Assembly: GCA_022385805.1 (NCBI GenBank)
Contig: MU277695.1
Span: forward strand, 230,981-294,980
DNA length: 64,000 nt
Direction: 5' to 3'
Source of the DNA: Pilatotrama ljubarskyi
Lineage: Eukaryota; Basidiomycota; Agaricomycetes; Polyporales; Polyporaceae
Below are positions 9,766 to 21,891 of this stretch, piece after piece (position 1 is the first letter of the stretch; the number at the start of each line of letters is the position of its first letter). Under the pieces are notes generated by a model, which was not told where the DNA came from, did not search any database, and saw only the letters and a list, made by a program, of their open reading frames with translations. Position numbers and translations under genes: made by a program.

Positions 9766-12564
9766 TCATCCCTTTTTCCTGTAACGTAGCAGCCCTTCCC
9801 CCTGCCCTCCCCCAGTCTTGGCTTTCTGGCGCGCCTGAGGCTTGCGAGACGTCGTACTTTCACCGCCTGGTTGCTTACCCGAGCTCGCCGGTTTGAGCGA
9901 CGCGGACTGCGCTTCCTTGATCGCCTGCTTGCTTAGGCAGAAGTCGATATGCTCATTGAAGCCCTGATTGTCGGTCTCTAGCGTCCGACCACATATAGGG
10001 CATTCCAGCAAAGGTTCGGCTTCGCCACCAGCCTCCGAGTCATCTTGAGGCCTCTTCCTCGGACTCGCGTTTGGGAAGCTTGTCACATGAGCACGTCCTG
10101 TTGAGGACGATGGCTTCGGCGGGACGGATGTAGACTTTGGCTTTGCGCTCGTTGACCTGGCGCGTTGGACACGATGCTCGGAGTCGTCCAGCTCGAAATC
10201 GTCTTCACGCGCGAGAGAATCGACATCCGCATCCTCGTCAAATCCGGGCATCGCGGTAGCAAACCCGTCCTGTGAAAGTTGGAGTACCTCCGCTTCCTCC
10301 TCTTCGGCGTAAGAAGTATCCGTGCGCCGCTTCTTCCTTGGTGACGCATTCGTGGTGTCGAAGAACTGTAGAGTAAGAATCAATCAGGGGTCTCAAGCGT
10401 TTCAGCGCCAGGTCGCTTACCCGCTTGATGCCGCGAGCCTTGGACTCCGCCTCAGCTTTGAGATCCTTCAGTTTGGTGACTCGAAGCCCGATAAGACGCA
10501 GAGTCAAGGGCAGCTCCGGTTTCAAGAGCTCTTGACCGATCTACCGCCTATGCTAAATCTCAAGCTTACATTCAGATGTGGAGCGGTGCGCCTACAGCAA
10601 AGAGATTCTCCTTCTTCGGTGATATCCACCTGTCGAAGGATTTGGCGCGAGTGTGTACTGACATTGACATTCATTTTCACCGGGCTATGGGTATGCTGCA
10701 AGGATAGTTGCGTACCTTGGAACGTGTCCAGCTTATACTTGAGCGTGACGGTCTTGCCTGTCCAACCGCCCTCCTCCATATCGTGCTCAAGTTCCGCAGC
10801 GACTTCCTCAAGCTTCGCGTAGATTTTGGCAGTGTCGGACAGGGCGTTGAACGTTCTGCGCAACAGGATGAGCCTTGCGTCTAGCGTGGTTTTCGGAAAC
10901 ATGAATACCTCTCAGCTCCAATACTCTTACGCTCATCTCTTTGCGATGGCTGGACAACGTTCGATGCAATGCCTAGATATGCTTGAAGAAGGAATTCGAG
11001 ACCAAACTGCTTGTCAAGCAGATGCAGGACGGCGCGATGCTTGAAGATGTCGCCACATGTCTACACAATGGGGGTTATGGTTCGTCGTCTACGGGTGTGG
11101 GGGTTTCGGCATCTGACAGATTAGGAGGCGTACCTTGACACCGATGGATTCAAGCAGCCGTTCATTCACTCTTCCGACTCCGGGGACCTTCCGGATAGAG
11201 AGATCATGCATGAACGCCTTGATGGCCTCGGGCTCGAATTGCATCTTGAATTGGCCATTGGGCTTGTTCTTCATGCAGGCGAGTCAAATGGGGGTGACAT
11301 GAGACGAGTTGTGGCTAATTACCTTGTCTGAACAGATCTTATGGCATTCAAAGCTCAATGCATGCCTCGTGAGTTCACGGCTATCAACTCACCTTGGCTA
11401 GCATCTGTTGCAGCTTGAGTACGCACCCATAAAGGGAGGAACGGCTGGCCATCGTACCTTATTCGGCGCTATCCCGGCGCTGACCGTCAATCGTGTCTCC
11501 GTCTCGACCGTCTGCCGCATTTGGGCTACGCATTCCTCGAGGCTCAACGAATGCTCTTGACAATAGCGAGTGATACTGAAGCGTTCAAGGTTTGTTCAGC
11601 TATTGCACTGTATGAAGGACACTAATCGCACTTCAGATAGCCTTCATCGCAGCCAGCCGCGCACATCGTCGGGTCGTATCGGCGGAAGATTGACATGACC
11701 GTGTTGGACGTCTCGCTGTAGCGATCGTAATGGCTCGATATAACGATGAGGTCCGGACATAGTTTCTTAGCCACGAATGCTAGGGATGATCAGGGGACAG
11801 CGGACGATAACATGGAGTGGCTGACATACTAGCCATGCCTGAGCGCACACCGAACTTGCGGGCCTCATACGAAGCCGTAGAAACAACACCCGTTCCAACC
11901 TATTCCTCGGTGAGACAGATCGATTCAGGAAGAGTTCAGTACTGACAGCAAATGGCTTCGAAGCCAGCGCGGGGTTGTCAAGGACTTCGACGCTGGCGAA
12001 GAAAGCGTCCATGTCTACGTGAACGATGACTTGTGATAGGTCCCTCCTCGCTTCCAATTGAGCAATCTGCGACAGGTTGAGGAAGTTATGATAGTGCGGG
12101 GCAGCTCTGAGACGTACCATCTTGTCGACGCCTTGTTCTACCTTCTCTTCATTCAGCAGTGCAGTGTCAGGCAACATACACTCACGCGAGGATAGGAGCA
12201 CGTACTGAGATCAACGCCCTTGATGACCTCGTCCCGCAGTTTCAATATGCGTTCGATTCTTTCGGTGAGATCCTTGTCTTTGCGCTTTTCATTCTATATC
12301 CGGGGTAGGAACGATCGCAACAGAGGTCAGGGCCGGAGGACGTACCTCGTAGAATTTGGAACCCTTTGACACCTCCGCTATGATGCGATTGATCTCGGTC
12401 TGGTCTTTGGCAAGCCTATATCAACTAGAACCATTAGGCAACATGGATAACGCTCAGAGTAGGCGGACTTGCCCGGCTTTGTTGACAGAAGGTCCTGCGA
12501 GCCGTCTGAGGAGGCTTTCAGAGTCCGGAGTGGACGATGGTGGCTTTACGTCCTGCGCGGGCAT
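9766..12564 (-). CDS. POLK: DNA polymerase kappa (Y-family translesion polymerase)
   Basis: DinB/pol kappa performs translesion synthesis and extends mismatched termini in the nucleus. The N-terminal exon (12473-12564) encodes MPAQDVKPP and then LLRRLAGPSVNKAG, joined to LAKDQTEINRII, the pol kappa N-clasp. The palm motif VHVDMDAFFASVE and YEARKFGVRSGMA follow. The thumb carries FMHDLSIRKVPGVGRVNERLL, and the little finger contains LPLTLRLIGLRVTKL. The C-terminus has a UBZ4 ubiquitin-binding finger (CPICGRTL, then HIDFC), so PCNA/ubiquitin recruitment is expected. There are about ten introns. Intron 1 (12416-12472) has a GC donor (G|GCAAGT). The normally SLDEAYL catalytic segment reads GCDEGYL here, with the acidic pair kept. 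Confidence 0.9.
12416..12472 (-). other. GC-AG intron 1 of the POLK gene
   Basis: This is a 57-nt intron with donor gcaagt and acceptor gatatag. It joins NKAG to LAKDQTEIN in phase 2. The competing GT donor three bases downstream would shift the frame. Confidence 0.85.
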
Positions 12565-13020
12565 GATCGTCGTTCAAAGACGAAAGTACAGGAGCACGAA
12601 GACATGAGCAAGTAAGCGAGCAGTGGAGAGCGAAGCTTGCGGGTGTCAGCAAACCAAGGTGGCCGTTCTGGACAAGGTGTGCAAGCGCCGCCATCGCGGG
12701 GTCGGACCCGCGTGCTGCGCGTGTGAGACGCACACAGTGCGCGTCCATCTCTGTACTACTACCTACCCTCGTCGACATGCTCTCTGACTCTAGTCACTGC
12801 AACCCTCACACACTCTGTTCGGAAACTCGGGTGGCGCATCAGTTGCCACTGAACGCGAAGTTCAAAGGCAAACACACATGACACCGTCGACACAAGGGAC
12901 GAGTCGTCGTGACATACTTAGCACGGAAAGAAACGTTGCAGAGGAAGGTCCGAATTACACTCATACAGAGCCCTCCTTCTACCTCTCAACCGCCCGTCCT
13001 GTCCCTCTGAAGGCTTCAAG
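12565..13020. other. intergenic, POLK promoter side
   Basis: This 456-bp spacer lies between the POLK start and the 3' end of the first b561 gene. I see no supported gene in it. Confidence 0.4.
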
Positions 13021-13941
13021 TCATCTGGGGAGGCATAGAGGTTCGGTCGGCATTTGTGATCGGCTTCAACTCCGGCGTGTCCCTCATCAGGGCCTCCTTC
13101 CGCGCCTCCCGCTCCAGCCTGAATTGACGGACCAAAAGGCCCAGGCCAGCGAAGTAGAGGACGGTGATGAACTGGTTGCGTACAATCGATTGACTGCGAA
13201 GCTCGCATGACGGAGTCGAGGGTACTCACAATAATCCAGAAGTACCAGAATCCGTTGGCACCGTTCCCAACACTCCCTCTTCCCGTCTGGGCCGGCCACT
13301 CCGAACGGAATCCCGTGCGGACCTGGGAGCAGAAGGGCACGATGAGCGGCGTCAGCGCCGTACTCACAGAAATCCACAACCCACGGTTCGGCCACCGTTC
13401 GCGACCGCCCTGCTGCGCACCGTGTACCTGGACGGGACTTACCTGAAACATGGCGAATGCGATGATCAAGAGTCCGAACACTGCATGGAAGTAGTTCTGA
13501 GCCGGGCGGCGTCCGCGTCCGAGCGCCCAGGAGCGGGGCTTCACGTAGTGGATCGTGAGCCCGATGGCGACCTGTAAGAGGTAGAGGACGAAGATGGCGA
13601 TTCCCCATTTCTTGTGCACGTCGTTTGCCCCACCAGATTCGGCGAGGCTGACGGCTTCAAAGCCGAGCGCGACGCCGATGATAATAGTGGGACCAGCTAC
13701 GAAAGAAGGTAGGTATGCGTGTGTCAGTCAGGCTGACCTTCCATGCTTTCAAGCAGCACGCACCGAGGGCAAGCTGGCAGATCCAGTGCGCGGTGAACCA
13801 TGAGGCCGTGTACGTCCGCGTGTACCGTGCAAGGAGTGCGCCCAGAGGTAGGAAGCCGAGGAAGCCTATGACACAGAATATCGCATGGGCGACGATGTAC
13901 TTCTCAAAGGGGAATAGCGGAATGGCGATATCAAGAGCCAT
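13021..13941 (-). CDS. cytochrome b561-domain membrane protein (no DOMON)
   Basis: This is a multi-TM protein with a b561-type domain that carries two hemes and moves electrons across a membrane. The start MALDIAIPLFPFEKYIVAHA is followed by the first TM helix. Candidate heme ligands are the His in VAHAIF, AHWICQ, DVHKKWG and NYFHAVFG, the usual four. The C-terminal exon, VLYFAGLGLLVRQFRLERE, mirrors the neighbouring paralog and stops with TGA at 13021-13023. Compared with the upstream paralog (15138-16888), it lacks the signal peptide and DOMON domain. The frame stays open upstream to 14025, but that extension has no recognisable domain. Tandem duplication followed by loss of the 5' half is a simple explanation; a distinct upstream exon is not excluded. 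Confidence 0.8.
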
Positions 13942-15137
13942 GGTTATAGCGTAGGTAGGCGAAAGCGGTGATAGTCGTGAAGGCGTCCGTGCAAGCTCAC
14001 AGATCCTGGGCAGGAGATCGTTCACCGAGGCGAGCGAGGGTATTATACGGCGCGTCGTGAGACGTAGTGCGATTTACCCTCGCAACTCGCATCCTATAAG
14101 CCAGCCAATCTCAACGGTGAGTATTGGTCATCGCGGAGAGGCCGGCCTCTCAGTGTATTGAAGAGACCGGCTCCCACTGAACAACTGCGCGCGATTCTTC
14201 CCAACCTCGAGGGACTGAAGAATAGAGGCCCACTCTGTTTGCAAGGGGGCGTGTGAGAAAGAAGCGCTGCGGATGGGAACTGTGCAGGCTTACGTTGCCC
14301 CAGAGGACGTAGAATTCGAAAACACCATCGACGCTGTTGTATGGCGTCCGTCATCGCCCACCTAAGGCAATGATAGCTGTGGAATGAACCTGGCCTGAAA
14401 CATAGCAGGAGGAGGTACGCAGGGCGCTGGAATGTCTGGATATCGCGATCGATGCGATGAGATGGCGGTCGCTCCCGCGCGGTTCGAATTGAAGTGGTTT
14501 TTCCAACGCTCCTTCCGCGGCGTCCGAATCATCCCGAGATTGTGAGCAGAATGTTCTTTCTGGTCGGCCTTTGTATTGCTTACGCAATACTGTGACTGGG
14601 CAGAGGACCTATGAAGCGTCAGACACTCAGACAACATGCGGTGAGATGCTGGTCATGTACATACTGGCCACGCTGTCAGAGAATAAGGTCGACGCCGTAG
14701 CAGAGGCCCGTGAAATGCACACTCGCAGTCTCGCATTGCCATTCTGCCGCTCCTTTTCCTCTCGGCAACGAGCGTCTGGCTGCGGAAGGCCGCCGTGGGC
14801 ATGCTGGTCGCGAGAGGTCATGGCCTATGCGCACCTAGCAATAGCACCACGGCGTGGTCTCATCAACAAAAGACAAGTCTTAAAGGGACGTCTGCGGGAG
14901 CCGATCATGCATCCATTAACCTGTCTGCAAGGATAGTATCCGCTATAAGCTACGATGTCCCTTAGGGGAAGGGGGGTCCCGAAAGAGCATATCTACGAAA
15001 GGCGTGTCCTCAGTCATCATCGTCATCATCGTCCATACCGATCTCTAGAAAGCATCAGGATTCTGTGTGTAGCATGTGTGTGGCGCGCGTCTCAGAGGAG
15101 AGTCTGAAAGGATGGAAGGTCAAGACGGTTGCTAGCT
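13942..15137. other. spacer between tandem b561 genes
   Basis: This 1.2-kb spacer is where a DOMON-coding 5' part of the first b561 gene would lie if one existed. I searched by eye for the DOMON landmarks (CxxxxC, GFGxxM, IWAFG) on the minus strand and found none. A short GAT/GAC-rich tract lies near 15010-15035. Confidence 0.35.
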
Positions 15138-16888
15138 TCAGTCGTTGTAACGAGGGGAATCTTCGGACTGCCCGCGCATCCTGAACTCGTCCGAAGGCGC
15201 CTTCTGGTGCGGACGTTCTTGACGGAACTGGCGGGGCAGGAGCGCCAGACCGGCAAAGTAGAGCACGGGCACGAGCTATGCAGACGCAGTCAGAAAACCA
15301 ATCAAGGCAATACTCCAGAGAACTACTCACCACGACCCAGACATACCATACGATGTTGGCGGCATTGCTAATAGGTGGCCTGCCCGACTGCGCCGGCCAC
15401 TCTGTGCGGAAGCCATTGCGAACCTGGGTATCTGTTTGAGACGGCTGCAGACACTACTTCAAAGTGAGCCTACCTGGTAGAACGCGAGCGCAAGGATGAC
15501 GATCCCAAGAACTGCATGGAAGTAGTTCTGCAGGGATCTCCTCTTACCAACCGTCCACGACGTAGGCTTGACCCAGTGGATGAGCGCACCGAGAGCGACC
15601 TGAATGAAGTAGAGCACGAAGATCGCAATGCCCCACTTCTTATGGTCATCGTTAAGGTGTGGCGCCTTCGCGGTCGACACAGCGTTGATACCAAGGGCAA
15701 CGCCGGCGATGATGACAGGGCCCGCTGCGTGCAGACCTTCAGCATAACGCGAGTACTCGGATAGGAAGAAGCGCCTACCGAAGGCGAATTGAAAGATCCA
15801 GTGGCCGGTGAACCACGCATTCGTGAAAGTGCGGGCGTACCGCGCGAGCAAAGCGCCCGCGGGCAACAGCATCAGGAACCCGATGGTACATAGGAGGCCG
15901 TGTGCGATGATCATCTTCTGGAACGGAAGCAGTGGCTGGTCCACCGGTGCGCCGCTCCCTGCATTGGGATCGCTCGCCGGGCTCGCCAAGTGCGCTAGGG
16001 TTGCCGCGTCACTGGCAGACGCCGTGAGGTCGAGGCTGACCGGGTTCGACTCTAGGTGCTGCTGTAGTGTCGCGTCTATGGCGGCGTCGTCCGGATTGAT
16101 GGTGCCGAACGCCCAGATGATGGTCCCCGACGCGCTGCTATCCGACTGCGCCAGGCACAGGATGTGTCAGTGGGTGACAAGCGGCGGGCGCTGGCTCGGG
16201 CGTACCGGGATTGTGAAGGACATTTTTGGCTGCGACCCAGTCAGATCACTGGTGGAGGGATCTGCGGTCGCTACCCGTGGCGGACTTGGGTCCACGGTGG
16301 GCATGACTTCGCCGGGAGCCATGCGCTGTGAGAGTGTCATGGAACCGTCGGAATTAGGCCACATGATGACCATAGGGGTGTTAGCCATGAACGACCCAAA
16401 GCCCCTGCAATAACTCTGTTAGCATACACGTTCTCCGCGACCGCCCCGTGTCAACTCACATCGCCATCCAGCCGAGTTCTTGTATGCCTTTGCTCTGCAG
16501 AACATCTGGAGGGATGCTTCGATAAATGCACATGCATTTTCTGTGAAGGGTTACTTACATCGAGTAGTGGTGCCGTTCACGACCCCGGATATGCACATGA
16601 GGTCCGTGCAGACAGAGCCTCCTGTGATACCATTCGCGCTAGCAGCAGAGACGGCAGTGCCGCTTGGACTCGCGGCGGATGAACTTGAGGTCGACGCCGG
16701 ATTGCTGCCACTGTCGTCGCCTCCGTAACCTCCCCCGTAACCGCCATAACCTGCTCTCTGCTCGCCAAGCCACGGTCAACGTCATGTACGCACGTCAAAC
16801 ACTACAGTTGACTTACTCGGCCATTGGGCTCGTGGGCGGCGGTGAGGGAAGAAAGCCCCAGGATAGCAAGCGACAGAGACCAGCGCAT
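15138..16888 (-). CDS. secreted-side DOMON (CDH-cytochrome-like) fused to cytochrome b561
   Basis: The N-terminus MRWSLSLAILGLSSLTAAHE is a clear signal peptide. A Gly/Tyr repeat (GYGGYGGGYGG) and a Ser/Ala linker follow. The DOMON domain resembles the cytochrome of cellobiose dehydrogenase: CTDLMC, then GWMAMGFGSFM with the predicted Met ligand, MVIMWPNSDG and SQR, then IWAFGTINP and the predicted His ligand in QQHLES. The b561 part has ligands in IAHGLL, TGHWIF, DDHKKWG and NYFHAVLG. The architecture predicts a plasma-membrane ferric reductase, or an electron conduit to the outside. In wood-decay fungi such DOMON hemoproteins are proposed partners of oxidative enzymes; that role is inference here. 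There are several GT-AG introns. Stop codon at 15138-15140. Confidence 0.87.
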
Positions 16889-19107
16889 GATGTCGTGCAG
16901 CAAAAGAACACTGGACGCAATTCAGCGAGAGGGTTCCTTTACCCAGGGGGTATATATCCCGAGGGCTGCCTGGGAGAAGGGAGGGTGCTGCGCCTGCGGC
17001 GGCCCTTCCGCGCGCGGAGACACCGGTGAGAGCGTGGAACCCATCTCGGGCAACTGTGTTCTTCTCGAGAACCCGAAGACGATAGAGCGGTGAGTGGTGG
17101 GAACGGTGCGGCCTGAAACGTTTCATCGAATGGATGCGTCCTGATTCGCACCCCGCTTGGCCATACATATTGTAGCCATCGCGGTGATTAGACGCTCCGC
17201 AGCATATGTTGACAAGTTACTCACTTCCATCGTCCACTCCCATCCGAGTAGGCGTCATTAGCTTGTGCATCTGTAGGTGCAACGCCCCGTACGTTTTCCT
17301 CGAAGACATCAGCACTGTCGCCAAGGCTGTGATAGATGACGGCAGCGTCCTCACCTGTGTGCACAGCGTTCGTATTCCATTCCGCTCTACTACGCGGCAA
17401 GAAGCCGGTAAAGACCGGAACGCCGTGAGATAACTCATTGCACCCTGCGTGTTGCCTACATGGGCGCTGTTAGTGTTACGTCGATCAACCTCGCCCTGGT
17501 AAACGGCAGGTTCCGCACTCAGACCTCGCTGAGGCATGACTGCGGATGTCTTCTGAGACCTCCGTCGGGCTCTCTATCCCCTCGGAGGAGTCGGAGCTCC
17601 TCCTCCTGGGCGAAGCCAATCGAAGACGAGATCGCAACGGATAGGAGTCCCGCAGCTCCAGCCACCTGAGTCTGCGTCACTTCTGGCATATCGCTGTACC
17701 ATCCGATGCTTCCTCACCTTGTCATCTGAGTCTTTACCCTGCGCTCGGCGCTGGCCTATCTGCTCCATCGCCGCAGGGCTGTGAGAGTGTGGGGACCGTC
17801 AACAGTGAGAACCGCAGCTCGCTAGTCCCGTCGATTTGACAGCACTTACGGGATCGAGGGTGATGCTCGCAGACTAGTAGCGCGACAAGGTGGGAACGCG
17901 AGCAAGAAAGAGGCGGGGACTGCCATACGCAGTCGCGTCTGCGAGCCATGAAATCTGTATACATATATGGACACGGGTTCACAACCTTGCAACGGGCTGT
18001 CAGCTCCAGGGGTCCTCTTGTTACCTCTTCTTCTGCAGCTTACCGTCATTTTCTCCATGGCAGGCGGTGTTGACTGGTTATCGGGTACGAGTGCACCTGT
18101 ATATGCACGTAATAGCGCAGGCATGCGCCCCTAAAGGATAAGCACGGAGTGGTACGACCTGCCCTGCGTTTGGAAGTCCTGGCTAAATCGAGCTGATCAG
18201 CAACATACAGCGGATTTCGTGGCGCACAGTACTGGGAGACATTGACCACGCGCGCTTCCACTGCACTTGAGACATTCAGGGCGAGACCTAGCCGCTCCCT
18301 AGAGACACATATTCACGCCGCCCTTGTAAGCTCGTTCCGCTAGCGCTGATCCCAGGGGCAATGAGCTCGAAGAAGCGACAGCCGTGAGCTGACTTTGCAC
18401 ACCTAGAAGAATATATGTTTCTTAACCGCGGCCAGAATCGCGAAGGTCGTAATTCCGACGCATTGTCAGAGCCACAGTACAGTAGTCTCGCTTGTTATGA
18501 TGATGAGTCGGCGACTGGGAGCTCGAGTACGATCCTACGCAATGCGGACCACCCAGCCAAAGTATCACAGAGGTGAAGTCCAGTCCGTTCGAGACGTCGT
18601 TGATGCATCACCGGGCTGGGTATGAAAGCAGCAAGGCCGCCGTATGGTGTATAGCAAAGAGACAGGCTCATGATACGATGATATCGACGTTCGAGAAGCC
18701 GTCGCTGTCGACCGGCGTTGGACGAGCCACACCTTCGGCTGAAGCAATACCCGGCGCACTCCCGGTCTGCATCTCAGATCAAACGGGATTGGGGCGTGAT
18801 TCTGGTCCCAAATAAGGCAGCCCTCCGTCCGTCGTCACTGCATGTCGGGCGCCGGGCGGCGTATCCAGGCCCGGGTCGGCGGTGCGCAGCGCGTTGCTAA
18901 ACGAGGTCCCGGCTGCGTATTACCATATACGGTGCACCCCCGGCGCCAAGCGGTATGGAGCCCGGCGGGGCAGGACGAGCTCCTGTCGAGGACGACCAAG
19001 TCAAGGTCGCTGTATCTTGTCTTCGTCCTACCCACTCGTCGCCCGCAGGGGCTCCTTCTGCTCCCTGTACTTTGGAACACGCTGTTACGACCTTCTAGCT
19101 CACGATA
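16889..19107. other. 2.2-kb region without a supported gene
   Basis: This is the upstream region shared by the DOMON-b561 gene (-) and the NIPA-type gene (+). Only short unconnected open frames are present. None has a recognisable motif or a convincing splice chain, so I call nothing here. Confidence 0.4.
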
Positions 19108-21891
19108 ATGTCTTCAAACTCGTCGACGGTTCCGTCGACAACCACTTCAACCACTGCATCCGCTTCATCCTCGGCGGCCTCGGCTGCTCTGACTGTCCCT
19201 GGAAATCTCAAGGCAATGACACTCGTGTACTACATCTTGACCTTGATCTCATACCAGTAGCCATAGATTGTCGGCATTATCCTTGCAGTCACCAGCGGTC
19301 TCCTCATCGGATCCAGCTTTGTGTTCAAGAAGAAAGGTCTCCTGCGTTCCCAAGAGGGTCTAGCAGCAGGCGAGGGTGTTGCATACTTGAAGTCGGTATG
19401 TAGCCTTCGCTATATTTGATAAGAATCAGGGACTGAGTTACATGAAGCCACTATGGTGGATAGGCATGACAAGTGAGTCTTGGCAGTGGCCCACTCCGCC
19501 TCGGACATGGTATGTTCTGACTGTGGTCCCTAGTGATGATTATGGGCGAGCTATGCAACTTTGCCGGTACGTCATATGCGACGTGAATCCCCCGCCGTCG
19601 CTGACTTCGCCGTAGCATACGCATTCGTCGAGGCCATCGTCGTCGTACGTGCTGTGCTCAGACAATTCGATGCGGTCCAGATACCAACGCATCTCACAGA
19701 CTCCTATGGGTGCACTATCCGTCGTCATATGTGCCATCCTCTCCTCTCTCTTTCTCAATGAGAAATTGAGCTTCTTCGGTTGGCTTGGTTGCGGACTGTG
19801 CATAGTCAGTGTGGTACGGCTAGTTATTCTCTGACGGCGCTGACCACCCGCATCATCGCACAGCTTGGTTCTGTCATCATTGCGCTCAACGGTACAGCCT
19901 CTTCCGTATGCGCGCCATAGCATGACTGGCTGATGTGCACCCCAGGGCCGCAAGAGGCGTCCATAGGCCAGATCACCGAATTCCAGAAGCTCTTCCTGGC
20001 ACCGGGCTTCCTGGTTTACGGTTCCATACTCATCGTCGCATCCGTGGTGATTGTACTTTGGTTTGCACCAAGGTATGCTTCCCGCTGCACGATACACCGG
20101 GCGGTGATGCTCACTCCATAACACAGGTACGGCAAGCAGAGCATGTTGTGGTACATTATGGTGTGCAGTATGATCGGTGGTATCAGCGTGAGCGTCACCA
20201 CTGGTCTTGGCTCTGCAATTGTCACCACGGCCAGAGGCGACAACCAGGTATTCTATCTTTGCGAAAGGCGAGCTTCGTCGCGACTGACCGCTACTTCCCG
20301 CTCGCAGTTCAAGCACTGGTTTATTTACTTCTTAATGGTATTCATTGCTGTAACACTAAGTGAGTGAAGCGATGCTTCCCTGCTGTCCTATACTGAGGCG
20401 TCCTTCCCGTAGTCACGGAGGTGTACTATCTCAATGTGGCGCTGGCGCTGTTCAACACCGGTGAGTACCGTCTCCGCAATGCAGGGTCTTGATCAAAGTT
20501 GACGGTTTGCTCCTACAGCAATGGGTCGGTTCTCTTCGTCTTCACCTCTCACTGATCTGCTGCTGACTTCCTCCAAGTCACGCCTACATACTACGTCATC
20601 TGTAGGGATTGTCTCTCGTGCAGGCGAGAGCTATATTGACGCTTCTTTGCCAGTCACCTTTTTCTCGATGGTAACAACCATCGTGCTGTTCCAAGGGCTC
20701 AAGGCACCACCCGTGCAGATTGTCACCCTCGTCATGGGTTTCTTGGTCATCTGCGTTGGAATCACGATTTTACAGTTGTCCAAGATCGACCCTACGCAAA
20801 TCAAGGCCCTGGACCGACGATCAACCCTTCTCCTGCAGGCGGCCAAGAGCAATACAGAAGGCTTCGACGAGAAGAGCCTCGCCGCTGTCGAAGACCCCGG
20901 CATGGACGCTCTTCGTGGCAGTTTCGGCACCATGGGCAGCATTATTCGGGCCCGCAGTGCTAGGCGGATGAGCATGTCCAGCCGCACCACGTCCATCCAT
21001 TCGCGTTACAGCGCACAACCGGTGCCGCCACTGCCGGGGAATCGAGGCGATCCGCTAGCGGGCGTCAAGCGGCACCAGCTCTTCGACAATCCTGTACCGG
21101 CCACGCCGGAAGTCTACGGGGCCGACGGCCACTCGGAGCGCATCTCGATGGCGAGCCGTCCGTCCGTGCTCGGCTCGCCGTTCAGTCAACGGAAGCAAAC
21201 GATCAAGTTCGGCGACCAGGACGTCGTACACTCGTACCACGTGCCCGGCACAGGGGACGACACCGCGACGCACGAACGCAGAAACGCACTGCACAGCAGC
21301 GATAGGAGCGTGAAGCACGCTTCGGTCAGTAGCGCAGCATGGTCATCGGACGCTGTCGTCGGGGCTAATGCCGAGCAGTATGACGCGAAGGCTACGCCGA
21401 ACAACGACGGCCGGGTCCTCACGCTCAACCTGCCCGTCGTCGACTCGCAAGAGGATGTGTCGAACTCGGCCGTGCCACTGACCGCACCCCCTGTGATGGG
21501 CGGGGACGCCTATCACCATCCGCCCCTCACCAATCCTTATGACGGCCTTCCATCAACAAGCACCCTCTCCTCCTTTCCTTCCAACAGCTCTGGATCCCCG
21601 TCTTACGGAGACCGCCAGCGCCAACGCAGCCCTCCGCAGAGTCAGATGTCCCCCGCATCGCGTCTCCGGCTCTTCGGCCGCCATAATCACAATTCGCCCG
21701 CCCGTCACTACCCTCGCGGCGAGCGCGAAGAAGATCGGGAGGAGAGCGAGAGCCTATGGCACCGGCCGTCGAACGAGAGCTCGAGCTCAGACCTCGAGGC
21801 GGCGAGCGAGAGCGAAGGCGGTATACCCGGCGGTGGAATTAGGCTGGTTCCTAGTTCGAACTCGAGACACCACCAATCGGACTTCCTCTGA
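19108..21891 (+). CDS. NIPA-type magnesium transporter
   Basis: This is a DUF803/NIPA family membrane transporter, predicted to carry Mg2+, with about nine TM helices and a long cytosolic tail. After a Ser/Thr-rich start come GIILAVTSGLLIGSSFVFKK, PLWWIGMT, ELCNFAAYAFVEAIVVTPMG and SVVICAILSSLFLNEKL. Further on are GSVIIALNGPQE, FKHWFIYFLMVFIAVT, VYYLNVALALFNTAMVTPTYYV and FFSMVTTIVLFQGLKAPP, in the family order. The C-terminal 350 residues are low-complexity and Ser/Arg-rich (RSARRMSMSSR) and probably regulatory. There are at least ten introns of about 50 nt, several closely spaced (20404-20650). Intron 1 is ambiguous: a GC donor at 19213 gives 54 nt and a GT donor at 19225 gives 42 nt, both in frame. 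Confidence 0.88.
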
